Assembly: GCA_016220095.1 (NCBI GenBank)
Contig: JACRIJ010000129.1
Location: 1-35,857, forward strand
DNA: 35,857 nucleotides
Reading direction: 5' to 3'
Source of the DNA: Planctomycetota bacterium
Lineage (GTDB): Bacteria; Planctomycetota; MHYJ01; JACQXL01; JACRIJ01
Part shown: piece by piece, positions 1-6,983 of the stretch
How the letters are laid out: each line of letters begins with the position of its first letter
Position numbering within the stretch: the stretch's first letter is position 1
Translations under genes and position numbers: made by a program
Notes under the pieces: generated by a model
What the model saw: the letters and a program-made list of their open reading frames with translations, nothing else
What the model was told of the DNA's origin: nothing
The model's database searches: none

Positions 1-108
1 CAAATACTTGACCGGACTGAGAGGCAAAATCCGGGCAAAATAAGCACGATTGGCCGGCGAAATTGCGAATTTGTTCTTTTCTAAACTATCGTTCTATAGT
101 GTGTAATA

Positions 109-136
109 AGTATAGCGTTATTTTATAAAAAGTCAA
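109..136 (-). promoter_or_regulatory. Sigma70-like promoter for an off-window leftward gene
   Basis: Read on the minus strand, TTGACT (131-136) and TATACT (109-114) are separated by 16 nt. It points left, towards a gene whose coding region would lie mostly beyond position 1. No convincing ATG start is visible in bases 1-108. Confidence 0.55.
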
Positions 137-191
137 GTTTTCTTGTATTTTGCGGTTTTGGGGATAATGACATGTTGCAAAATGCTCTCGT

Positions 192-701
192 CTATTTGAT
201 AATATCAGTGCTCTCCAGTCTTAACAGCTTTTTCTTTAGATTTGCGCCGCCTGGAGCGGAAAAACCGCCTATCTGCCCGTTTTGCTTTATGACCCTGTGG
301 CAGGGTATGAAAATAGGAATTTGGTTTTTGCTCATCGCAGTTCCAATAGCGCGCGCCGCTCCTGGACGGCCTGCCCTGCGTGCAAGTTCCGAATAGCAGA
401 TAACCATGCCCGGTTTGGTTTTTCTTAGAATATAGTATGTCTTTTTCTGGAAAGATGTCGCCCATCTAAGGTCCATGGCAAAAACCGCCTTCAGGCCTTG
501 CCCCTTGAAATAGGAATTTAAGGCGAATGCGATTTTTACAAGAGCCCTCCCGACACCGGGAGTCGCGCGGGGGAATTGAATTGCAATCCTTTTCCTCAGT
601 GCTTCAGGTGAATTGCATCCGATGAATACTCTCCGCAGGCCTTTTGGAGATATTACCGCTGCTGCAACCCCAAACGGCGTTTGAAAAATAATGTATTTCA
701 T
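192..701 (-). CDS. ogt: Methylated-DNA--protein-cysteine methyltransferase (Ogt/MGMT)
   Basis: Suicide repair protein that transfers the alkyl group from O6-alkylguanine (and O4-alkylthymine) in DNA to its own cysteine. The active-site motif IPCHRV is intact, preceded by the helix-turn-helix region (YSELARRAGRPGAARAIG) and the conserved Asn of SKN. The length of about 169 residues is normal for the single-domain form, with the ribonuclease-like N-terminal part included. I prefer the ATG at 701 (MKYIIFQTPFG, the usual family start). An upstream in-frame ATG at 731 would overlap the ribF stop by about 20 nt and cannot be excluded. It lies 10 nt downstream of ribF on the same strand and is almost certainly co-transcribed. 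No clear Shine-Dalgarno site precedes either start, suggesting translational coupling to ribF. No obvious terminator follows. Confidence 0.92.
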   Translation of the reverse strand: MKYIIFQTPFGVAAAVISPKGLRRVFIGCNSPEALRKRIAIQFPRATPGVGRALVKIAFALNSYFKGQGLKAVFAMDLRWATSFQKKTYYILRKTKPGMVICYSELARRAGRPGAARAIGTAMSKNQIPIFIPCHRVIKQNGQIGGFSAPGGANLKKKLLRLESTDIIK

Positions 702-711
702 AAATACGGAA

Positions 712-1629
712 TTACCAAACTGAATCCGCATCTCTTTTAATCTGCCTTATCAACGCGCCCGTGGAAGCGAATTTCCTCTGCTTCCTTATATAGCTCATGA
801 ATTCAGCTTCAATCTCTTTCCCGTAAATATTGTGCGAAAAATTGTGTATATATATTTCCACTGTCCTTCCTTTATTCTTGCTGTCGGTAAAAGTCGGTCT
901 CGTTCCAATGCTGAGCAGGCCTTTGCAGTTATTGTTCCCCAAACGGACTCTTACGCCGTATACCCCGTCCGGCGGAATAGCTTCATTAAACGGTTCAATA
1001 TTGGCTGTCGGAAAACCGAGTTTTTTGCCCATGCCCGCGCCGTGTATAACCCTGCCGAGCAGTGAATATTTTTTGCCAAGCATTTTTGCGGCCTCGTCTA
1101 ATTTGCCCCCCAGCACTGCTGCGCGGATGCGTGTACTGCTTATCGGCATGGTTTTATAGATGCAGTTTTTGCATACAATAAGCCTGATAACGTATTGTCT
1201 GCACAGGGCGCTGAGCATCTTTAAGTTGCCGCTTTTGTCTCTGCCGAATGTCGTGTTTTCACCGAGCACTATGCCCTTAACTCCGATCCTCTTTATGAGC
1301 CAATCCTCAGCAAATTTCCGTGCTGTAACAGCGGCAAATGCCTTTGTAAACGGCAGGACGGCACATATATCAACAGGAAATTCGGATAAAAGCTTGAGCC
1401 GGTGGTGCAGGGAATTGAGCATCAGCGGACCAGCCGCATTTACGATACCTTCGGGATGCGTGTCAAATGTCAGAATTACTAAGGAGCTCCCTGTTTTTTG
1501 GGCCTGGGATACGGCAGTATTAATGATTTTCCGGTGCCCTTTATGGACGCCGTCAAAGATACCCCATGTTATGACGGGGTTCTTTAAGTGTAGTTTTTCA
1601 AGTTCTGAAAGTGAATGAATAATGCGCAT
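712..1629 (-). CDS. ribF: Bifunctional riboflavin kinase / FAD synthetase
   Basis: Makes FMN from riboflavin and ATP, then FAD from FMN and ATP. The N-terminal FAD-synthetase (nucleotidyltransferase) domain carries GIFDGVHKGHRK and, later, STRIRAAV. The C-terminal riboflavin-kinase beta-barrel carries GFPTANIEP, the PPDGVYGV stretch and GTRPTF, and ends with the usual GKEIEAEF..IRKQRKF segment. About 305 residues, full length for the family. The frame remains open upstream to a TTG at 1683, but the ATG at 1629 is favoured because a TTGATT-17-TATACT promoter places the transcription start on or next to this ATG, giving a leaderless message. First gene of a ribF-ogt pair. Confidence 0.95.
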   Translation of the reverse strand: MRIIHSLSELEKLHLKNPVITWGIFDGVHKGHRKIINTAVSQAQKTGSSLVILTFDTHPEGIVNAAGPLMLNSLHHRLKLLSEFPVDICAVLPFTKAFAAVTARKFAEDWLIKRIGVKGIVLGENTTFGRDKSGNLKMLSALCRQYVIRLIVCKNCIYKTMPISSTRIRAAVLGGKLDEAAKMLGKKYSLLGRVIHGAGMGKKLGFPTANIEPFNEAIPPDGVYGVRVRLGNNNCKGLLSIGTRPTFTDSKNKGRTVEIYIHNFSHNIYGKEIEAEFMSYIRKQRKFASTGALIRQIKRDADSVW

Positions 1630-1635
1630 AGTAGT

Positions 1636-1664
1636 AGTATATGAATAAGTATGGTTACAATCAA
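1636..1664 (-). promoter_or_regulatory. ribF promoter, leaderless geometry
   Basis: On the minus strand TTGATT (1659-1664) and TATACT (1636-1641) are 17 nt apart. Only 6 nt separate the -10 box from the ribF ATG, so initiation about 7 nt downstream of the -10 falls on the A of ATG. No Shine-Dalgarno sequence is present. The overlap of promoter and start codon also argues against the upstream TTG start. Confidence 0.6.
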
Positions 1665-1711
1665 AATATTGCCATAAAGGCAAAAAGTTACGAAGGATGA
1701 TTAACGGATAA

Positions 1712-1745
1712 TCAACCGCGAATGCATACGCATAAGCACGAAGAT
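1712..1745. repeat. Degenerate CGCGAAT/CGAA-type short-word repeat
   Basis: The stretch between def and the ribF promoter reads as degenerate near-heptamer words (CGCGAATGC, ACGCATAAGC, ACGAAG). A similar word, ATTCGCGGTTAATG, occurs in the trpC-trpF gap at about 31749. It codes for nothing recognisable and resembles the other intergenic word repeats in this window. Confidence 0.4.
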
Positions 1746-1759
1746 GGATTAATAAGTAT

Positions 1760-2257
1760 TCATTCGGTGTATTTTTTTTCCAGCTGTTTCAGTTTGGTGC
1801 GGAATGCCTGTTTTTCAGCCGGGCTAAGCCGTGAGATAAAGAGTACCGCGTCAAGGTGGTCCACTTCGTGCTGTACAGCCCTTGCAAGAAGGTCTTCGGC
1901 TTCGGCAGTGAGTTGCTTGCCCGCAAGATCAGTAAATTGCACGCATACTTTTTTGGCGCGCGCTATCTTGCCGGTTATTTCGGGAAAGCTCAAACAGCCC
2001 TCTTCGCAGATCTCCTCGCCTTCTGCGGAAATAATCCTGGGATTTACAAGTATCAGGTCGTTCTTTTTTTCGCCCGTAAGATTTATCACGACAATCCTGA
2101 AGGGGTATCCTACCTGGTTTCCGGCCAATCCAATGCCCTTGTTTTGCGCCATGATTTCCAGCATGGCGGCGGCCACCCTGCGGGTTTCCTCGGTTACCTC
2201 CTTAATGGGAGCCGCTTTTTGTTTAAGTATAGGATGCGGATAAAAAAGCAATTTCAT
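1760..2257 (-). CDS. def: Peptide deformylase
   Basis: Metalloprotease that removes the N-formyl group from nascent proteins at the ribosome exit. All three family motifs are present: GIGLAGNQVG (residues 41-50), EEGCLSFPE with the metal-ligand Cys88, and QHEVDHLDAVLF with metal ligands His130 and His134 and catalytic Glu131. 165 residues, standard length. The motif-1 position usually occupied by Ala (GLAAxQ) is Gly here, a known type of variant. Start ATG at 2257 gives MKLLFYPHP, typical of the family. It is transcribed divergently from rpsK, and its own promoter puts the start site 2-3 nt before the ATG. No terminator is visible before the ribF promoter. Confidence 0.96.
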   Translation of the reverse strand: MKLLFYPHPILKQKAAPIKEVTEETRRVAAAMLEIMAQNKGIGLAGNQVGYPFRIVVINLTGEKKNDLILVNPRIISAEGEEICEEGCLSFPEITGKIARAKKVCVQFTDLAGKQLTAEAEDLLARAVQHEVDHLDAVLFISRLSPAEKQAFRTKLKQLEKKYTE

Positions 2258-2266
2258 AATAAAACG

Positions 2267-2295
2267 ATAATATTAAAAACTCAATAAAAAGGCAA
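2267..2295 (-). promoter_or_regulatory. def promoter, leaderless geometry
   Basis: On the minus strand TTGCCT (2290-2295) and TATTAT (2267-2272) are 17 nt apart, with 9 nt from the -10 box to the def ATG. The predicted 5' leader is about 2-3 nt, leaving no room for a ribosome-binding site. It sits back to back with the rpsK promoter. Confidence 0.5.
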
Positions 2296-2306
2296 GTAAA
2301 AATTCC

Positions 2307-2334
2307 TTGACAAACCGTTTTATTTTGTTATAAT
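2307..2334 (+). promoter_or_regulatory. Consensus promoter of rpsK-rpsD
   Basis: TTGACA (2307-2312), a 16-nt spacer and TATAAT (2329-2334) give an exact match to both sigma70 hexamers. The predicted leader is about 40 nt and carries a GGAGG site before rpsK. The high promoter strength suits a ribosomal protein unit. Confidence 0.85.
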
Positions 2335-2381
2335 CTTGCTTTTTGAATAGTAGGACAAACACAGTTATTATCGGAGGTTTA

Positions 2382-2891
2382 ATGGTTACATCAGATAGAC
2401 CGGAAAAAGAAGCCCCGCCTGAAAAGGATGCTAAGGCGCCTGCAGAGGCGAAACCCGCTAAAGAAGCCAAGGAACCTAAGGATTCCAAGGATGCCGGCGC
2501 GCCCAAAGAGCAGGTGAAAGAGGCTAAAAAGAAGATAAAAAGGATCGTATCCAAGGGCGTCGTGCATATTAACGCCAGTTTTAACAATACCATCGTAAGC
2601 ATTACGGATATGAACGGCGACGTTATTGCGAGTTGTTCAGCCGGGGCTATAGGATTTAAGGGTTCCCGCAAGAGCACCCCTTACGCGGCTCAGAAAGCCG
2701 CTGAAAACGCGGCAAATAAGGCCATGCAGATGGGACTCAGGGAAGTTGAAGTAAAAGTTAAAGGCCCGGGTTCAGGCAGGGAAACCGCTATAAGAGCCCT
2801 GCAATCCGTAGGCCTTGATGTCAGATCCATAGAAGATGTTACACCCCTGCCTCATAACGGATGCAGGCCGCCTAAGAAAAGGCGCGTATAA
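2382..2891 (+). CDS. rpsK: 30S ribosomal protein S11 with acidic/Lys-Ala-Pro N-terminal extension
   Basis: Small-subunit platform protein near the 3' end of 16S rRNA and the mRNA exit. The core from about residue 51 matches S11 throughout ([47 protein letters not shown]) and ends with the invariant [13 protein letters not shown]. Compared with E. coli S11 it carries roughly 40 extra N-terminal residues made almost only of K, E, A, P and D, presumably disordered. The start is set by GGAGG at 2373-2377, 4 nt before ATG 2382; the frame is open further upstream without a ribosome-binding site. It is followed after 21 nt by rpsD. In most bacteria S11 sits in rpsM-rpsK-rpsD-rpoA-rplQ; here rpsM and rpoA are not adjacent. 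Confidence 0.95.
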   Translation: MVTSDRPEKEAPPEKDAKAPAEAKPAKEAKEPKDSKDAGAPKEQVKEAKKKIKRIVSKGVVHINASFNNTIVSITDMNGDVIASCSAGAIGFKGSRKSTPYAAQKAAENAANKAMQMGLREVEVKVKGPGSGRETAIRALQSVGLDVRSIEDVTPLPHNGCRPPKKRRV

Positions 2892-2912
2892 TTTTAAGGA
2901 GAATAGATTTAA

Positions 2913-3557
2913 ATGGCAAGAATTTTAGGACCTAAATGCAGGCTCTGCAGAAGAGATGGACAAAAACTGTTCCTCAAAGGAACAAGATGTGAAACAGCTA
3001 AGTGCCCAGTAAGCATGGATTCATCCAAACGCAGACAGCGCATCGCTTCACCCGGACAACACGGCGCTAAAAGATCGCAGAATTCCGATTACGGCATTCA
3101 TCTAAGGGAAAAACAAAGGGCAAAGAGATATTACGGCATCATGGACAGGCAATTCAAACATTATTTTGAAACCGCCAATAAGATGCCCGGCAATACGGGT
3201 GAAAACCTGCTTATTCTCCTTGAACGCCGCTTGGATAATGTGGTATATCAGCTCAAGCTTGCGCCTTCGCATTCCATGGCGCGCCAACTTGCAAGGCACG
3301 GACACATTACCGTAAATAATAAAAAAGTGTCGCTTCCTTCCTATCTTGTCAAGGCCGGCGATGTCATTAAATTGCGCAAGGAAAAGTCCACAAAGGCCGT
3401 TAAACCGCACTTTGATATCGCGGATAAAACAACTATGCCTTCATGGCTCAAAATAGATGATACATCAATGGAAGGCCATGTCGTACAACTGCCCACAAGG
3501 AGCGAAGTAGCCCTGCCGATAAACGAACAGCTTATCGTAGAATTCCTGTCAAGATAA
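2913..3557 (+). CDS. rpsD: 30S ribosomal protein S4 (zinc-binding type)
   Basis: 16S rRNA primary-binding protein. In many bacteria it also represses its own operon. The N-terminus has four cysteines, C9-x2-C12 and C26-x4-C31, the pattern of zinc-containing S4, followed by SPGQHGAKRS. The S4 RNA-binding domain is visible at about residues 98-165 (LERRLDNVVYQLKLAPSHSMARQLARHGHI is split here by its family pattern; VNNKKVSLPSYLVKAGD follows). 214 residues, slightly longer than the E. coli protein. The ribosome-binding site AAGGAG lies about 10 nt before the ATG. It shares the rpsK promoter and ends in a strong intrinsic terminator, so the S11-S4 pair is a self-contained unit. Confidence 0.97.
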   Translation: MARILGPKCRLCRRDGQKLFLKGTRCETAKCPVSMDSSKRRQRIASPGQHGAKRSQNSDYGIHLREKQRAKRYYGIMDRQFKHYFETANKMPGNTGENLLILLERRLDNVVYQLKLAPSHSMARQLARHGHITVNNKKVSLPSYLVKAGDVIKLRKEKSTKAVKPHFDIADKTTMPSWLKIDDTSMEGHVVQLPTRSEVALPINEQLIVEFLSR

Positions 3558-3581
3558 CAGGCGAATACTTAAAGAAATTTC

Positions 3582-3618
3582 AAAGGCGTCCGTAAAACCG
3601 GACGCCTTTTTTGTTTTT
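3582..3618 (+). terminator. Intrinsic terminator of rpsK-rpsD
   Basis: An 11-bp perfect stem (3582-3592 with 3599-3609, core AGGCGTCCG) with a 6-nt loop is followed by TTTTTTGTTTTT. It lies 25 nt after the rpsD stop codon. Confidence 0.93.
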
Positions 3619-3785
3619 AAACAGGACTGGGACTTGACGAGACTTTTAAGAGACTGACGACGCCCGCTAAACACCGGATTAACAATAAAACGACGTAACC
3701 GTTAATCTGTAACGCCTTAACGCTTGTTATCTTATTGCAACATAGTCGTCGTGTCCCGTTAAGGTCTCGTAGAGTCCCCCTGTTT
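3619..3785. repeat. Imperfect inverted-repeat element with dispersed relatives
   Basis: The left arm, 3619-3662 (core GGGACTTGACGAGACTTTTA), is mirrored imperfectly by the right arm, 3745-3785, whose reverse complement has the core GGACTCTACGAGACCTTAA. The arms enclose about 80 nt of A/C/G-rich words such as TTAACG and CGTAACCG. No ORF is convincing. Relatives of the arm occur at 14553-14593 (reverse orientation) and 23495-23538. The element lies between the rpsD terminator and the Maf-like gene. The remaining bases up to 3884 contain no recognisable feature. Confidence 0.6.
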
Positions 3786-3884
3786 AAAAACGCCCGTAGT
3801 CCGTGTTTACCCGTTCACTGACCGGTTACTAACGTATTCCCTTTTTCCTTGAAAATCCCGACCGTATGTGTTACTTTTAAGCCG

Positions 3885-5771
3885 ATGCAGTGCTACGATA
3901 AAAACCTTTCACAGCTGAAACGGATAAACTCCCAGCTTGCGGATGCCGTTGAAAAGATTCAGCCGAATTCCGGAATGGCCCTTATTGACACGCATTCGGG
4001 CCCGAAGACCCTGCGCGTTACGGCTGAAAACGGCACTGATGTCTTTCTGCACAGCAAATATGATCCGCTTAAAGAAGCGGCCCGTTTGATTGATAATTTC
4101 CCGGCAAAACCGCTGGAAAATTACGTTCTCCTCGGCCTCGGCCTTGGGTACCATCTGTCGGAATTGGCCGGACGCTTAAAAAAAGAATCCTATATCTTTG
4201 TCATTGAAAAAGATGCGTCTTTGTTGAAAACCAGCCTTCAGACGATTGATTGGTCCGTCATATTCGCTAATCCCAACGTTATTCTTCTCGTCGGCATTGA
4301 CCCCGCTGAAATCTTCAAACACCTGCGGCATTACCTCTCAAAGATATTCTCCGGCGGCACTACTATCATAGCACATCCGCCTTCCATGCTCGCGTTCCCT
4401 TCCTTTTATGAACTTGCTAAAAAAAATTTCGTTGAATTCATTAAAAGCGGTCTGTCTATTTATTCCACAACGCTTGTATTGCCGAAAAAAACCTGCGTTA
4501 ACCGCATTAAAAACCTGCCGGAATATCTCCTGTCGCCGGGAATAAGCGAATTTGAACACAGGTTTAAAGGCTGTCCGGCTATCGTCGTGTCTGCCGGACC
4601 GTCACTGAACAAGAACATAGCTGTGCTCAAAAAGGCGCAGTCAGGCGCCGTTATAATAGCCGTCAGCACGAGCGTAAAAAAACTGCTCTCAAGCGGCGTG
4701 ACGCCTCACTTTACGGCTATACTTGATTATCATGACATCTCAAAAAGATACTTTGAGGGCGTTGACGCGAAACATGACATCATCATGGTTACCGATCCAA
4801 GAGGCAATCATGAGGCAATAAAAGCTTTTGCCGGCAGAAAGATTTTTCCGAATGACGAATTTATAAATATTACGTTGAAAGGCATGAATATATGGAAGGG
4901 ACATCTTGAACACGGGGCTACGGTCGCGCATCTCGCTTTTCTCTTCGCATGGTATATCGGCGCTGATCCGATAATTCTCGCAGGCCAGGATTTGTCTTAT
5001 CCCGACGGCGTAACGCATATTCCCGGCACCGCAATATACACGCAGTGGCGGCAGGAAGTCAACAGGTTCTATACTTTTGAAACAAAGGAATGGGAATACA
5101 TAATGCGCTATAAGGACAGCCTGACGAAAATAAAGGACGTTAACGGAAATGAAGTTTATACCGACAATAACATGCTCGGCTACCTTAAGGATTTTAACCT
5201 GCTTTGCGAGTCTGTCGGAGTGAAATGCATCAATTCCACCGAAGGCGGCGCTGACATAAAGCATACTGAAAAAATGCCGCTTAAAGAGGCTATAGAAAAA
5301 TTCTGTTCGCGAGAGATACCGGGCGAAAAATTTAAGGCATCCAGTTTGACGGATGATGAAAAAAACGCGTTGAAGAAAAAAGCCGTTTTGGAAATTGACC
5401 GACGGCTTGAGGAGTGCATGGAATTGGACAAGCTCTATAACGCTGCTTTGAAATTCCTTGAAAAAGCTAAAAAGAAGATTGACGCCGGAGAAAACGCCGA
5501 CCCGGCCGTTTTGAAAGTGCTTAAATTGAAAGAGAAAATCACCCAATATGAGGAAATCTTTCAGATCCTGTCCAATATCGCAAAGTCAGACTCAGTCTTG
5601 AGCGAGAAATGGGATAGAAGGATTCTCGCGGAAGATATGAAAGGCACAGCCAAACAACGTGAACAGGCCGAAAGGAATTTGGTTTACCTGAATGCCTTGA
5701 AAAAGGCGTCGGAATTCTACGTTGACCTGCTTGAAGGTACCAGGGCGGAACTTATACGAAGTAGCGAGTAA
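3885..5771 (+). CDS. DUF115 / Maf-like protein (motility-associated factor family)
   Basis: A member of the PF01973 (DUF115, MptE-like) family, whose best-known bacterial members are Maf proteins that help glycosylate flagellins with nonulosonic acids. The central domain, about residues 225-400, has the expected PAIVVSAGPSLNKNI nucleotide-binding-like motif, ILDYHD, and the ILAGQDLSYPDGVTH signature near its end. The N-terminal part (residues 1-200) has a LLGLGLGYHL segment, and the last 150 residues are charged and probably coiled-coil. 628 residues from ATG 3885; an in-frame TTG at 3849 would add 12. Neither has a Shine-Dalgarno site, so the start is uncertain. The last codons (Arg-Ser-Ser-Glu-stop) lie inside a heptamer repeat. 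No flagellar or nonulosonate genes are near, so the acceptor is unknown. Confidence 0.82.
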   Translation: MQCYDKNLSQLKRINSQLADAVEKIQPNSGMALIDTHSGPKTLRVTAENGTDVFLHSKYDPLKEAARLIDNFPAKPLENYVLLGLGLGYHLSELAGRLKKESYIFVIEKDASLLKTSLQTIDWSVIFANPNVILLVGIDPAEIFKHLRHYLSKIFSGGTTIIAHPPSMLAFPSFYELAKKNFVEFIKSGLSIYSTTLVLPKKTCVNRIKNLPEYLLSPGISEFEHRFKGCPAIVVSAGPSLNKNIAVLKKAQSGAVIIAVSTSVKKLLSSGVTPHFTAILDYHDISKRYFEGVDAKHDIIMVTDPRGNHEAIKAFAGRKIFPNDEFINITLKGMNIWKGHLEHGATVAHLAFLFAWYIGADPIILAGQDLSYPDGVTHIPGTAIYTQWRQEVNRFYTFETKEWEYIMRYKDSLTKIKDVNGNEVYTDNNMLGYLKDFNLLCESVGVKCINSTEGGADIKHTEKMPLKEAIEKFCSREIPGEKFKASSLTDDEKNALKKKAVLEIDRRLEECMELDKLYNAALKFLEKAKKKIDAGENADPAVLKVLKLKEKITQYEEIFQILSNIAKSDSVLSEKWDRRILAEDMKGTAKQREQAERNLVYLNALKKASEFYVDLLEGTRAELIRSSE

Positions 5772-5794
5772 CGAGTAGCGAGCAGCGAGTAACG
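5757..5794 (+). repeat. Heptanucleotide tandem repeat at the 3' end of the Maf-like gene
   Basis: About five degenerate 7-nt units of the type CGAGTAA / CGAGTAG / CGAGCAG run head to tail. The first two units encode the final residues and the TAA stop of the preceding gene. The period and degeneracy resemble the short tandemly repeated heptamers known from cyanobacteria. Confidence 0.7.
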
Positions 5795-5855
5795 GGGGAC
5801 GGCGATGAAAGTTGATATTTGAACATGTGACAGTTCTTTTGAGGATTAAAGATAA

Positions 5856-6983
5856 ATGTACTTTGATATTCTTTCCCATATAATGATGCTTCTGGATAAG
5901 ACACGGATGTCCGCTTTTGAGGCGGCTGTCAGAAAAACAGTCCGTAAAGGCGATATCGTGCTTGATATCGGCGCGGGTACAGGCGTTCTCGGTTTCATCG
6001 CGCTTAAATACGGCGCGCGAAAACTGTACGCCGTTGAAGAAGCGGGCATAATAAACGCAGCTAAAAGAATTGCTGCTCAGAATGCCCTTGCGGATAAAAT
6101 AACTTTTCATGAATCCAATTCCAGGAATATCGTATTGCCTGAGAAAGCCGATGTGCTCGTGATGGAACTCATCGGCGACGCGGCGCTGAATGAAGATATC
6201 CTGAGCTGTGCGGCCGATGCCCGCAAAAGGCTGTTAAAGAAAAACGCGAAGATTATACCTCAAAAGATAAAAATTCTGGGCGCGCCCGTCATGAACATAA
6301 AATATGCCGGTCACACGCGATTAAAAAAACTCTGCGGCCTTGACCTGTCTCTGTGCGGCGATTCGGCATCCAATAGATTGCTTTTTTTTAACAGAAAACC
6401 CGCTAAGTTTCCGCTCGGATACAAGACTTTGTTTAACTTCGATATACAAAATGCCGTTGCTGAATCACTGCCTGCATCTTCTTCCGTGGAATTTTCCGTA
6501 AAGCATGCCGCTTCTAAAATCAACGGACTCGCAGTGTGGTTTGAAGCTGAATTATGCAAGGGGGTCGGGATAAATTCAATGAAACAGGATACGCACTGGG
6601 CCGTGGTCTTCCTGCCGTTTAAAAATATGCCGGTTCTGCAAAAAGGAGATAAGTTGACGGTAAAATTGACGTTCGGTAAAAACGTCAGCTGTACATGGGA
6701 AACTTCTCTCGTTAGAAAAGGCAGGGAAGTCAGCCATTCCGCAAGTTCAACCATGCTTGACGGGATCATTGATGCGGATAAAATTCTTAAACTTGGGAAT
6801 GAGAAAAGCCCTGAATTGAATACTTACGGCTATGACGCGCTCCTGGTACTGGAACAGGCAGGTAAACGGAAAAAAGTCGGAGAAATAGTAAAAGTATTGA
6901 TGCGCAAAGGGAAAATGAGCTACTCTAATGAGGAATCGGCAGGCCAATTCGTAAGAAAAGTTCTTGTTAAAAATATTGTTTAA
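5856..6983 (+). CDS. PRMT-like class I SAM-dependent methyltransferase
   Basis: Predicted SAM-dependent N-methyltransferase with protein-arginine-methyltransferase architecture. Visible hallmarks are: an N-terminal YF...MLLDKTRMSAF segment (family form YFxxY...MLxDxxR); motif I VLDIGAGTG (residues 35-43); acidic motif AVEE (59-62); a double-E loop with Glu104 and Glu113 at the 9-residue spacing of eukaryotic PRMTs; and a THW triplet (246-248) after a WFEAEL strand, matching the PRMT beta-barrel THW loop. The last 50 residues look like a small winged-helix-type tail, which is unusual. 375 residues. A GAGG site lies about 11 nt upstream of the ATG. It follows the Maf-like gene by 84 nt on the same strand. 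An arginine substrate is inferred from architecture only; a related methyl acceptor is possible. Confidence 0.8.
   Translation: MYFDILSHIMMLLDKTRMSAFEAAVRKTVRKGDIVLDIGAGTGVLGFIALKYGARKLYAVEEAGIINAAKRIAAQNALADKITFHESNSRNIVLPEKADVLVMELIGDAALNEDILSCAADARKRLLKKNAKIIPQKIKILGAPVMNIKYAGHTRLKKLCGLDLSLCGDSASNRLLFFNRKPAKFPLGYKTLFNFDIQNAVAESLPASSSVEFSVKHAASKINGLAVWFEAELCKGVGINSMKQDTHWAVVFLPFKNMPVLQKGDKLTVKLTFGKNVSCTWETSLVRKGREVSHSASSTMLDGIIDADKILKLGNEKSPELNTYGYDALLVLEQAGKRKKVGEIVKVLMRKGKMSYSNEESAGQFVRKVLVKNIV

Noticed and set aside
172-396. Rightward 74-codon ORF at the left edge
   Set aside because: It is the opposite strand of ogt; no ribosome-binding site, promoter or homology is visible.
1630-1683. 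Longer ribF starting at TTG 1683
   Set aside because: The extra N-terminus has no family similarity and would cover a good promoter whose start site coincides with ATG 1629.
5757-5794. CRISPR array or attachment site in the heptamer repeat
   Set aside because: The units are 7 nt with no spacers, and no cas or integrase gene is in the window.
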